This document shows, piece by piece, positions 56,314 through 63,516 of a stretch of DNA of 64,000 nt (its first letter is position 1; each line of letters begins with the position of its first letter). The DNA is from Haloferula sp. BvORR071. GTDB taxonomy: Bacteria; Verrucomicrobiota; Verrucomicrobiia; Verrucomicrobiales; Akkermansiaceae. The stretch covers positions 62,001 through 126,000 of the forward strand of contig NZ_BATP01000019.1 of assembly GCF_000739615.1 (NCBI RefSeq). Reading direction: 5' to 3'. Below the pieces are notes generated by a model. It was not told where the DNA came from and made no database searches. It worked only from the letters and a program-made list of their open reading frames with translations. Both the position numbers and the translations under genes were made by a program.

Positions 56314-56583
56314 ATGATCACCGATCTCACCGCCGCCAAGCTGGATGCCGCCCTGCTACAACTGGAGCTGGAGCAGCGGTGCGGGGAGGGACCACAGCCG
56401 GGCGAGGTGAGCTTGGCCGAATTGGCGCGCCGCGCCGAGATCGGAGAGGCCACCGTCCACGAGGTATTCAATACCGCCCTGTCCAAGGTTGCGCGCGGTC
56501 TGCGCGAGAGAGGCCTGCCCCCGAGGCTGGCCCGCGTGCTGGTCGAACTGATCGACGATCCGCAGCAGCCTGAACTTTTCTAA
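56314..56583 (+). CDS. small helix-turn-helix protein, paralogue 2
   Basis: The 89-residue protein carries the same fold as the protein at 53631-54104: PQPGEVSLAELARRAEIGEA then ALSKVARGLRERGLPPRLARVL. Two homologous regulators, one per arm of the island, suggest control of early and late modules. Similarity to sigma-70 region 4 is only suggestive. Confidence 0.65.
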   Translation: MITDLTAAKLDAALLQLELEQRCGEGPQPGEVSLAELARRAEIGEATVHEVFNTALSKVARGLRERGLPPRLARVLVELIDDPQQPELF

Positions 56584-56600
56584 CAGAAGCATCCATCATT

Positions 56601-57428
56601 ATGCCGCGACCAAAGAAGACCGCCCTGAAAGCAGGAGAGCCGTTCCTGGAACTCACAGGGGAATCCAAGCCTCCGGACTGGAGCCGTGCGCGTGAGCTGA
56701 GGGAGGGGATCAAGCATGCTCTCCGCGTGGCTATCGGGGCCCAAGTCATGCTAGGGCATGAGCTGCTCACCTTGAAGCTGGAGCTTGGGTTTCTCGGCTC
56801 GGGTCGCAGGCCCCAGCATCAGCTTGACGAGAACACCCGGCGCGCCCACGGCAAGACATGGGAGCAATGGTGCGATGCGGAGCTTGGGATCTCCGACATG
56901 ACCGCCAACAACATGATCAAGTGCTATGAAGCCGCCAAGCTGCGGCTGAAGAAGCAGGGCGGCCAAAAGGCGATGCTGGCACTGATGGACATGAAGCCTG
57001 CGGGTATGACCGAAGCGCAGCGCGAGAAGCTGGCCAAGATGGTTGACCGGCTGGTGGAAGGGGAGACCCAAGCGCAGCTTCTCTATGAACTGAAGCTGGC
57101 GAAAGCACAGCACAAGATAGCGGGCGGGGATACGTCCGCGCACCGGAAGGACAATTCCAAGCTCACCGGCGAGCAAATGGCGTTAAATTTATTCGGCGTC
57201 TTGGATGGCCTGACCTACGACTTTACCAAGCGCGCTGCCAGCTTCCGCACTGACCAGACTTACCAGATCTCGCTCCATTGCCTTCCCCTCCACGGCTCAG
57301 ATCCGACACAGACCGGCCTTCTCGAAATGCGCGACCGGCTTCGCGAGCTGATCACAGGCGAGCCTGCTGCGATGCTCAAGGATGTGGAGAGGGTGATTGC
57401 AAAGCGATTTCCGGAATACCGCGACTGA
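56601..57428 (+). CDS. DUF3102-like phage protein (one domain copy)
   Basis: The 275-residue protein has one copy of a roughly 70-residue motif at 45-120: GHELLTLKLELGFLGSGRR then GKTWEQWCDAELGISDMTAN and NMIKCYEAAKLRL. This resembles DUF3102-type proteins (E--K--LGHGEWG-WL---G-S-RTA-N). The C-terminal half is unassigned. The protein at 57972 has two copies of the same motif. Role unknown, possibly replication or transposition. Confidence 0.62.
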   Translation: MPRPKKTALKAGEPFLELTGESKPPDWSRARELREGIKHALRVAIGAQVMLGHELLTLKLELGFLGSGRRPQHQLDENTRRAHGKTWEQWCDAELGISDMTANNMIKCYEAAKLRLKKQGGQKAMLALMDMKPAGMTEAQREKLAKMVDRLVEGETQAQLLYELKLAKAQHKIAGGDTSAHRKDNSKLTGEQMALNLFGVLDGLTYDFTKRAASFRTDQTYQISLHCLPLHGSDPTQTGLLEMRDRLRELITGEPAAMLKDVERVIAKRFPEYRD

Positions 57429-57432
57429 ACCC

Positions 57433-57975
57433 ATGAGCGAGGACCCAGCCCTATTGAAGTCAATCGACAATCCGGAGGCCTTCGCCGAGCTGTCTAGCAA
57501 GGTGCGCTTTTCAGTGCTGTTGCGCCTTTCCTTCATTCTCGAAATCGAAGGCGCTGGCAAAGGGAAGAAGGGCGCGACGGTCGCGAAAGCCGCCAAAGCC
57601 ATGCACACCTCCGGGAGCGCCGTGAACCGGTATCTTGCCCGCTATCGGGCGACTGGGTGGCGAGGTCTGATCGACGGTCGCAAGCGTGAGGACAGCGGCT
57701 TGCCACCGGCCTTCCGGCGGCATGTTGAATCGGTCTTCTTAGCCGATCACTCCACGAAGCCGGCCAGCCTCCATAAGGCGCTGTGTAAGCGCTGGCAGAA
57801 GTGGCGGGAGACCGGTGCCAAGAAGTGGCGGATTCCCGGCTACGACGTTCCCCCAAGCGATGGCGGCAGCGGGCACCCAAAGGGCTGGAGTGTAGACAAT
57901 CTCGCGAGGCTAATGCCGACGTTGGTCGAGCTTCGCAGGCTTAAAGAGAAAACAGCTAAGGAGCAGACTTTATGA
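57433..57975 (+). CDS. Mu-transposase N-terminal-like HTH protein, no catalytic domain
   Basis: The 180-residue protein (ATG 57433, just after the preceding stop) has a homeodomain-like HTH (KAAKAMHTSGSAVNRYLARYRATGWRGLIDGR), a helical linker (HVESVFLADHSTKPASLHKAL) and GHPKGWSVDNLARLMPT. These correspond to the DNA-binding N-terminal part of MuA-like transposases. The DDE integrase domain that should follow is missing; the next gene is unrelated. Either a truncated transposase or a free-standing end-binding protein. Confidence 0.55.
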   Translation: MSEDPALLKSIDNPEAFAELSSKVRFSVLLRLSFILEIEGAGKGKKGATVAKAAKAMHTSGSAVNRYLARYRATGWRGLIDGRKREDSGLPPAFRRHVESVFLADHSTKPASLHKALCKRWQKWRETGAKKWRIPGYDVPPSDGGSGHPKGWSVDNLARLMPTLVELRRLKEKTAKEQTL

Positions 57976-58970
57976 GCAGTTTCCTTGAAGGGATAGGCCT
58001 GGACCGCCGGGCGGCTATCCGCCCGATGTTGGCAGAGACCATTCTGCTAGGCTCTGAGCTTAGCAGAGTGAAGGCAGAATTGGGCTTTGTCGGGAAGGGT
58101 TCTTGGCAGCGGCGCGGCGGCGCTCAGACTCGGCGATTTCCTGACACGTCAGCACGGACGTGGGGCGAGTGGTGCCGTGCCAAGATTGGGATCTGCGATG
58201 ACTCCGGTAATCGATGCATCAAGGCCTTTGAGTCGTCCAAGGCCCGGCTTGCCGCTGATCGTCGCGCCAGCCAGTTGCTGAAGCTGCGGCCATCGGAAAT
58301 GGATAACGCTTCGCGCTCGGAACTGCTGGCGATACTTGGCAGCAAGCTGGAAGGCGTCACCCTGCGAGCGCTACTTGCTGGAGATGCCCGCAAGTCCTCG
58401 GGAGCGATCAAGCCCAAGGCTGCGGCGAAGCCTCGCGCGAAGGTGCAGCAGCCAGCAGACCGGCTCGGGGCCATACGCTCTTTGTTCAAGCAAGCCCTGC
58501 GGCCAGATCTGCCAGAGAGGATCCTTTGCGGTGCGGAGCTTGGCCATGCTAAGAGGGAGCTTGGCCATGCAGGCAGCGGGCGGAGGCTCGCCGCCAGTGA
58601 GCGGGCGGGCACTTGGGGGCAATGGTGCCGGACGGTGCTCGGGATCTCGGAAGACACGGCTGACAATCTCATTGCCTGCCACGAGGCCTGCAAAGCCCGT
58701 CTGGCGGATGATGGCGAAGCAATCGCGCTGCTGAGCGTGCGTCCTTCCGAAGCCACAGAAGAGGGCAGAGGGCGCTTGCTGGAGATCCTGCGGGACAAGC
58801 TCTCCGGAGTAAGCCAAGCAAGGCTCTTGAACGGCGTGCGGGGCAAGGGGCGCGAGACGGAGCGTCAGGTAGAAGGTTCAGGTGATAGCGCCGCCGCTTT
58901 CCAGCGTGCGGAGAGGGAGATTGGCCGGGTGCTTTCCGATCTGCGCAGCGAGCTGGGAGCTGCGGACTAG
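57972..58970 (+). CDS. DUF3102-like phage protein with two domain copies
   Basis: The 332-residue protein starts 4 bp inside the previous gene's end (ATGA). It holds two tandem motif copies: GSELSRVKAELGFVGKG...TWGEWCRAKIGICDDSGN (about 27-100) and GAELGHAKRELGHAGSG...TWGQWCRTVLGISEDTAD (about 187-245). They are joined by a Lys/Ala-rich linker. The second copy is closest to DUF3102. It shares the motif with the protein at 56601. Confidence 0.62.
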   Translation: MSSFLEGIGLDRRAAIRPMLAETILLGSELSRVKAELGFVGKGSWQRRGGAQTRRFPDTSARTWGEWCRAKIGICDDSGNRCIKAFESSKARLAADRRASQLLKLRPSEMDNASRSELLAILGSKLEGVTLRALLAGDARKSSGAIKPKAAAKPRAKVQQPADRLGAIRSLFKQALRPDLPERILCGAELGHAKRELGHAGSGRRLAASERAGTWGQWCRTVLGISEDTADNLIACHEACKARLADDGEAIALLSVRPSEATEEGRGRLLEILRDKLSGVSQARLLNGVRGKGRETERQVEGSGDSAAAFQRAEREIGRVLSDLRSELGAAD

Positions 58971-59022
58971 CACGCGCTTTCCCATCGACCGCTTCCCGCA
59001 GTCCTGCTAGAAGGCACGCGCC

Positions 59023-59274
59023 ATGAAAGATACCCGCGCGCTTCCCCGCGATGCCGCTCCCGCCAAGGGAGATGACGAGCCGATCATTGTCCTCGTGCTG
59101 TTTGTTCTCGCTGGCCTCAGCGTGGTAGGCGGCGTGGTGCAAGGGCTGCAAGCGGCAGGCGCGCAGGGCATGTTCATCGGGTTGGCAGCGGGCGCGCTTT
59201 CCGGAAGCGGCGCGTGGGCCTTCGCGGTCCTTCTGCGGACGCTGCACCGGATTGAGAGGAACACCCGGCGATGA
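59023..59274 (+). CDS. small two-helix membrane protein (holin-like)
   Basis: The 83-residue protein has two membrane segments (about 20-41 and 49-71), a charged N-terminus and a basic C-terminus (LHRIERNTRR), as in many small holins. No lysin is nearby. Its stop overlaps the next start (ATGA at 59271). Confidence 0.55.
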   Translation: MKDTRALPRDAAPAKGDDEPIIVLVLFVLAGLSVVGGVVQGLQAAGAQGMFIGLAAGALSGSGAWAFAVLLRTLHRIERNTRR

Positions 59275-59510
59275 CCGAGCCAGCCACGGGAGCCCCTGCC
59301 TTCGTCCCCACCGCGCCGGGTTGGTATTGGTGGAGACAGGACCCTCTTGATGAATGGCGCGCTCTCCAGGTGATCTTCGATTATACCAAGCCGGACTCTG
59401 GGGCTCTCTTCGTGGCGAAAGCGGATGAGACCATCTATCAGTGCAGCGATGATCCGGAGTTTCCCTGGTATGGGGAATGGTGGGCGGAGGCGATCCAGGC
59501 ACCCTCTTGA
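59271..59510 (+). CDS. small Trp-rich phage protein
   Basis: The 79-residue protein starts with an overlap on the previous gene and contains PGWYWWRQDPLDEWRALQV, resembling small phage proteins with a GWYWWR segment. Function unknown. The CBASS pair begins 30 bp downstream. Confidence 0.6.
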   Translation: MTEPATGAPAFVPTAPGWYWWRQDPLDEWRALQVIFDYTKPDSGALFVAKADETIYQCSDDPEFPWYGEWWAEAIQAPS

Positions 59511-59540
59511 CGAGCGGGGGAGTCTACCTAGGATTGCAGC

Positions 59541-60416
59541 ATGCCCGACTGGGAAAACACGTTCAGCACTTGGACCAAGCGCGCCAGCGACACCGAAGAG
59601 GAGCAGTGCGTGAATGCCGAGACTGCCATCCGCAAAGCAATCAAAGCTTCCTCTGAGTTAACGAATCTTGACATCTCGGTCTTCGCGCAGGGCTCGTGGG
59701 CGGCGAACACCAATGTCCGGCGGGATAGCGACGTTGACGTCTGCATCTGTTTTGAAGAGACGGTGGGCCTCGGCCTGCCCCCAGGGAGGACCATGGAGGA
59801 ATATGGCTACCGTGGCGCTGCGCCCATAAGCTCACGCGAATTCCGTGCGAGGGTTGGGCGCGCTCTGGTTTCCTACTTTGGGCAAGACGACGTCACGCCC
59901 GGCTCCAAAGCATACACCATTCGGGACAATACCTACCGCGTCCATGCCGACGCGGTGCCAACCATCCTCTACCGGAATTACAACTTTTCACCCACCATTG
60001 AGGGGGTTGCCCTCGACCCCGATGGCGGGAAGCGGATCGTCAACTATCCGAAGCAGGCTCTTGCCAACGGAATCGCGAAAAACAACGCGACGAACCGCTA
60101 CTATAAGCGTGCAGTGAGGATCATGAAGAGGACGCGCAACTATCTCCGCGAGCGGGGCGACGAATCGGTAAAGTTCGCGCCCTCCTTCCAAATCGAGAGT
60201 CTCGTCTACAACGTAGACAATTCGGTTTTCATGCTGCCGTCGTGGACTGAGACGATCCGCCAATTGATCATCGCCGCCCATTCCATCGCGGTCGGCCCGT
60301 CATCCCCTGTCGAAGTGAACCATATCAAGCCGCTGTTTGGAGACCACAGCCAATGGACACGAGAGCATGCGCAGGCATTCCTTGTGGCAGCTTGGAATAA
60401 ACTCGGTTTTGCATGA
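59541..60416 (+). CDS. CBASS CD-NTase (cGAS/DncV-like nucleotidyltransferase)
   Basis: The 291-residue protein has the nucleotidyltransferase core: G51-S52 in FAQGSWAANTNVRRDSDVDVCI with metal-binding D64 and D66, and a third acid D137 in RVHADAVPT. All catalytic residues are present. The rest is helical and fits the CD-NTase C-terminal lobe (NRYYKRAVRIMKRTRNYLRERG). On phage infection these enzymes make cyclic oligonucleotides that switch on a partner effector. AGGA precedes the start. The next gene overlaps by ATGA and encodes the effector. Clade and product are not assigned. Confidence 0.88.
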   Translation: MPDWENTFSTWTKRASDTEEEQCVNAETAIRKAIKASSELTNLDISVFAQGSWAANTNVRRDSDVDVCICFEETVGLGLPPGRTMEEYGYRGAAPISSREFRARVGRALVSYFGQDDVTPGSKAYTIRDNTYRVHADAVPTILYRNYNFSPTIEGVALDPDGGKRIVNYPKQALANGIAKNNATNRYYKRAVRIMKRTRNYLRERGDESVKFAPSFQIESLVYNVDNSVFMLPSWTETIRQLIIAAHSIAVGPSSPVEVNHIKPLFGDHSQWTREHAQAFLVAAWNKLGFA

Positions 60417-61075
60417 ACAGCCTGAACCATCGCGGAGCAATCTCGTTTGCCTTGGGCATCTTCATCGGGCTTGCCTTTCTCTTCGAGGCCTTGGGGCTTT
60501 CGAACGTGAATGGAGCCGGATCGCTGCTTGCCCTCTTCTCCAAGGCGGTCTCGGTTGAGCTGCTGCTCTGGATCGCCTTCTACAAGTGGATTTGGAAGTG
60601 GCCCCTGTGGCGGGGCTGCCTAGTGACGGTGCCGGTCATCCACGGCACTTGGCGTGGGAATCTCTACTCAAACTGGGTCAATCCGGAAACCGGCCAGCGG
60701 CCGGATGCCATCCCCACGCAGCTTTCCATTTACCAGACTCTCCTGACGGTGAGCTGCACGCAGCGCACCGGGGAAAGCATCAGCACGAGCTTCGCCGAAG
60801 AGGTTCGGGTTGATCCGAAGGACCCTTCATTGATCGAGCTGTATTACTGCTACCGGAACGTCCCAGACGAACGGGTAAGAGAGCGGAGCAACGTCCACGA
60901 GGGTGCCTGCATGCTACGCTTCAGCCAATCCACCGGGAAGAAGCTGGAAGGCAGCTATTGGACTAACCGGCGGCCGATCCCGACCACTGGCGACATCCGG
61001 CTTGAGTTTTCCGACGCGAAGCCTCTTGATGCGCTGCACCCCGAAATGCCTAGCCACCCCGGCCCAGGCGCGTAG
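60413..61075 (+). CDS. Cap15-like CBASS effector (2TM plus beta-barrel)
   Basis: The 220-residue protein has two N-terminal membrane helices (about 9-29 and 44-61) followed by a beta-rich domain opening with PVIHGTWRGNLYSNW, the start typical of Cap15/S-2TM-beta effectors. Cap15 proteins bind a cyclic nucleotide through the barrel and disrupt the inner membrane, killing the infected cell. Start ATGA overlap with the CD-NTase stop indicates coupled synthesis. No Cap2/Cap3 or HORMA/TRIP13 genes are present, so this is a minimal type I CBASS. Confidence 0.82.
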   Translation: MNSLNHRGAISFALGIFIGLAFLFEALGLSNVNGAGSLLALFSKAVSVELLLWIAFYKWIWKWPLWRGCLVTVPVIHGTWRGNLYSNWVNPETGQRPDAIPTQLSIYQTLLTVSCTQRTGESISTSFAEEVRVDPKDPSLIELYYCYRNVPDERVRERSNVHEGACMLRFSQSTGKKLEGSYWTNRRPIPTTGDIRLEFSDAKPLDALHPEMPSHPGPGA

Positions 61076-61104
61076 GGAGCGACTGTGGGACCTGCTGCGA
61101 TGCC

Positions 61105-61154
61105 TTGCAGCGGTCTTGCAAGGGTCTAAAAGCGCCGATGCAGCCCCGTTGCAC
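61105..61154. promoter_or_regulatory. TTGCA-N7-TGCAA dyads, right end
   Basis: Perfect dyad at 61105-61121 and a partial one (ATGCA-N7-TGCAC) at 61138-61154, 51 and 18 bp inside the right terminal repeat, mirroring the left end. Confidence 0.55.
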
Positions 61155-61171
61155 GGCTGAGGGAAAAGGGT

Positions 61172-61196
61172 CATTTTTACCAGATCCTTGCGGAAA
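61172..61196 (-). repeat. right copy of 25-bp inverted terminal repeat
   Basis: Exact reverse complement of 45868-45892. A further TTTACCAG (inverted CTGGTAAA) abuts it at 61197-61204, matching the extra unit at the left end. Confidence 0.85.
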
Positions 61197-61261
61197 TTTA
61201 CCAGATCGTCTGCGGCTTTACGTACACGGAAGTGGGCCGGGATATCGTGAGGGGATTGGCT

Positions 61262-62542
61262 TCAGGGTTTGCGGCTGCTGACCGTGCCGGCGAAGACCGG
61301 GATCGCGATCTTAAGGAGGAGGGTGTAGACCATGAGCCCGCCAGCCCAGATGCCGGCGGTGATCTTCCACTCGGTGGCGCTGGGCAGGTACTCGACCCAC
61401 TCGTGGAGCGTCGAAGGGATGAAGCCGGGGATGATCAGGCCCATGCCCTTCTCGATCCAGATGGCGATGAAGGCGAGGACGCAGGCGATATCGAGAGTCC
61501 AGAGGTGTTCGTGGATGCGCGGCCGGAGCAAGAGCACGGCGGCGATGATCATGAAGACGGCGGAGGTCCAGATCCATGGCATCAGCGCGTGGTGACCGTG
61601 ATGCCCGAAGTAGAGGTACTTGGCCGAGACGCCATGCGCGCCGCCGGTGTAGAAGGAAGTGAAGATCTCTGACACCAGCATGAGCAGATTGATCAGGATC
61701 GTGATGCGCATGATGCCGGCGAGCGTGCGGATCGAGCCCTCGCCGATCTTGGTCTTGGTCTTCGTGATGCGGCGGATGATTTGCAGGACGACGATGATGA
61801 AGGCGGGGCCGGCGACGAAGGCGGAGGTGAGGAAACGCGGAGCAAGCAACGCAGTATTCCAGAAGGGACGACCGCCGAGCCCGGAGTAAAGGAAGGCGGT
61901 GACCGTGTGGATCGAGATCGCCCAAGCGATGCTGAGGAAGACGAAGGGAATGTACCATTTGCGGTCGGGAGCCTCACCGAGGAAGCGCTTGTAGAGGAGG
62001 TAACCGCAGATGTGCAGGTTCAGCAGCAGGTAGCCATTGAGCACGATGACATCCCAAGTGAGCATCGAGACCGGCCAGTGGAACTTCCCGACGAAGGGCA
62101 TGATGTGCCAGAAGCGGTCCGGCCGGCCGAGGTCCACGACCACGAAGAGCAGGCACATTACGATCGAGGCGATGGCCAGCAGCTCGCCGATGATGACCGT
62201 GTCGTGCATGTCCCGGTCATGATAGATGTAGGCCGGGATCACCATCATCACCCCGCCGGCGGCGAGACCCACGATGAAGGTGAAGTTCGCGATGTAGAGA
62301 CCCCAGGAAACATGGTCGGTCATGGCGGTCACCGCCATGCCGTCGCGCACCTGCACCGCCCAGGCGTGGGTGCCGACCAAGGCGATGCAGGTCAACACGA
62401 TCATCCACAGGTAGAAAATCCAGCTGCCCTCCGTGGCGAGCCGGAAGGCCAGCCGGAGAAACTTCATGTAGCTGGTAGCGTGGAAGCGCGCATCGTGCGG
62501 CTCCGGCTCCGCCGGGTTGGCCGTGGTGTCGTTCACGTTCAT
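61262..62542 (-). CDS. NrfD/PsrC-type quinone-reactive membrane subunit
   Basis: The 426-residue protein has about nine or ten membrane helices and NrfD-family hallmarks (SWGLYIANFTFIVGLAAGGVMMVIPAYIYH; DLGRPDRFWHIMPF). It follows the ferredoxin gene by 7 bp. Family members exchange electrons between membrane quinol and the FeS/haem partners on the periplasmic side. Standalone FeS and haem subunits here resemble Dsr/Hmc/Nrf-type complexes, more than a fused alternative complex III. Confidence 0.92.
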   Translation of the reverse strand: MNVNDTTANPAEPEPHDARFHATSYMKFLRLAFRLATEGSWIFYLWMIVLTCIALVGTHAWAVQVRDGMAVTAMTDHVSWGLYIANFTFIVGLAAGGVMMVIPAYIYHDRDMHDTVIIGELLAIASIVMCLLFVVVDLGRPDRFWHIMPFVGKFHWPVSMLTWDVIVLNGYLLLNLHICGYLLYKRFLGEAPDRKWYIPFVFLSIAWAISIHTVTAFLYSGLGGRPFWNTALLAPRFLTSAFVAGPAFIIVVLQIIRRITKTKTKIGEGSIRTLAGIMRITILINLLMLVSEIFTSFYTGGAHGVSAKYLYFGHHGHHALMPWIWTSAVFMIIAAVLLLRPRIHEHLWTLDIACVLAFIAIWIEKGMGLIIPGFIPSTLHEWVEYLPSATEWKITAGIWAGGLMVYTLLLKIAIPVFAGTVSSRKP

Positions 62543-62549
62543 GGGCGGT

Positions 62550-63512
62550 TCACTCGTCGAAGAAATAGAAGAAACTCGGCTTGGTCCCCAGCTCCTCCTT
62601 GAGGACGAACACCCGCTTGTTCTCGATCACCTTGCGGATCTCGGAATCCGGGTCGAGCAGGTTGCCGAAGACGCGGGCACCAGTCGGACAGGCCTCGAGG
62701 CAGGCAGGCATGCGGCCCTCGCGGGTACGGTGCAGGCAGAAGGTGCACTTCTCCATCACTCCCTGTGGACGGATTCGGTTGCTGAGGTAGGACTGCTTGG
62801 GATTGATCTCCTCCTTCGGGATCACTGGCTTGGTCCAGTTGAAGCGGCGCGCGTGATAGGGGCAGGCGGCCTCGCAATAGCGGCAGCCGATGCACCAGTT
62901 GTAGTCGACGACCACGATGCCGTCCGCTTCCTTCCAGGTCGCTTCCACCGGGCAGACATCCACACAGGGAGGATTATCGCACTGCTGGCACTGCACCGGC
63001 ATGTAGAACTTGTCCGGATGCGGCACGGGATGGTCGTAGTGGACGTTGCCTTTCTCCATGTCCATCGAGCCCTTGGTCATCTCCAGCACGCGGATGTAGG
63101 AGTTGCTGGTGGCGCGGTCGTGATTATTCTCGTGATGGCAGGCCTCCGCACAGCGGCGGCAGCCGATGCAGATGCTGAGATTGAGCGCGTAGCCGAATTT
63201 CACGCCGGCCTGCGGGCGGTGGTCGGAGATGGTGACGTCCGCGCCGTACTGTTGCTTTGCCTCGCGTTCGAGACGACGGAAGACCACCTCGAGATCGACC
63301 TTGGTCAACTCGCGGTAGTGCTTTTGCAGGAACTCATCGACCGAGGTGGCCTCACGCGTCCAGTGGGCCAGCGGCGAGAGGGCCTTGGCGAAGGCCGCAG
63401 CACCGAGGGTGATGCCCGCGCCCTTGATCAGGTTGCGGCGCGAGAAGAGCTTGTCGTCTCCCCCGCCCTTGCAGCCGCAGCCGGATCCACATTCTCCTGA
63501 TGGTTCACTCAT
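62550..63512 (-). CDS. Tat-exported four-cluster 4Fe-4S ferredoxin subunit
   Basis: ATG 63512 lies 4 bp after the cytochrome gene's stop; a longer start at 63557 is less likely. The 320-residue protein has a Cys-rich N-terminus (CGSGCGC), a twin-arginine signal (SRRNLIKGAGITLGAAAFAKA) and four cluster motifs: CIGCRRCAEAC, CQQCDNPPCVDVC, CIGCRYCEAAC and CTFC...CLEAC. It is of the DsrO/NrfC type, the electron wire between the haem subunit and the NrfD subunit. Confidence 0.92.
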   Translation of the reverse strand: MSEPSGECGSGCGCKGGGDDKLFSRRNLIKGAGITLGAAAFAKALSPLAHWTREATSVDEFLQKHYRELTKVDLEVVFRRLEREAKQQYGADVTISDHRPQAGVKFGYALNLSICIGCRRCAEACHHENNHDRATSNSYIRVLEMTKGSMDMEKGNVHYDHPVPHPDKFYMPVQCQQCDNPPCVDVCPVEATWKEADGIVVVDYNWCIGCRYCEAACPYHARRFNWTKPVIPKEEINPKQSYLSNRIRPQGVMEKCTFCLHRTREGRMPACLEACPTGARVFGNLLDPDSEIRKVIENKRVFVLKEELGTKPSFFYFFDE

Positions 63513-63516
63513 GGCT

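Larger units (their letters stand above)
45840..61204. mobile_element. phage-like accessory island with inverted terminal repeats
   Basis: About 15.4 kb is bounded by inverted copies of a CTGGTAAA...TTTCCGC repeat and lies between LysR regulators and a respiratory operon. Content includes a repressor/Cro switch, tail-type genes, small HTH proteins, a Mu-transposase-N-terminus-like protein, HNH nuclease and defence cargo. No capsid, portal, terminase or complete recombinase is visible, and no matching target-site duplication was found at either end. Probably a defective or satellite-like element. Confidence 0.7.

Noticed and set aside
45832-61210. Target-site duplication at the island ends
   Set aside because: Bases just outside the terminal repeats (CATTT on the left, ATCGT on the right) do not match.
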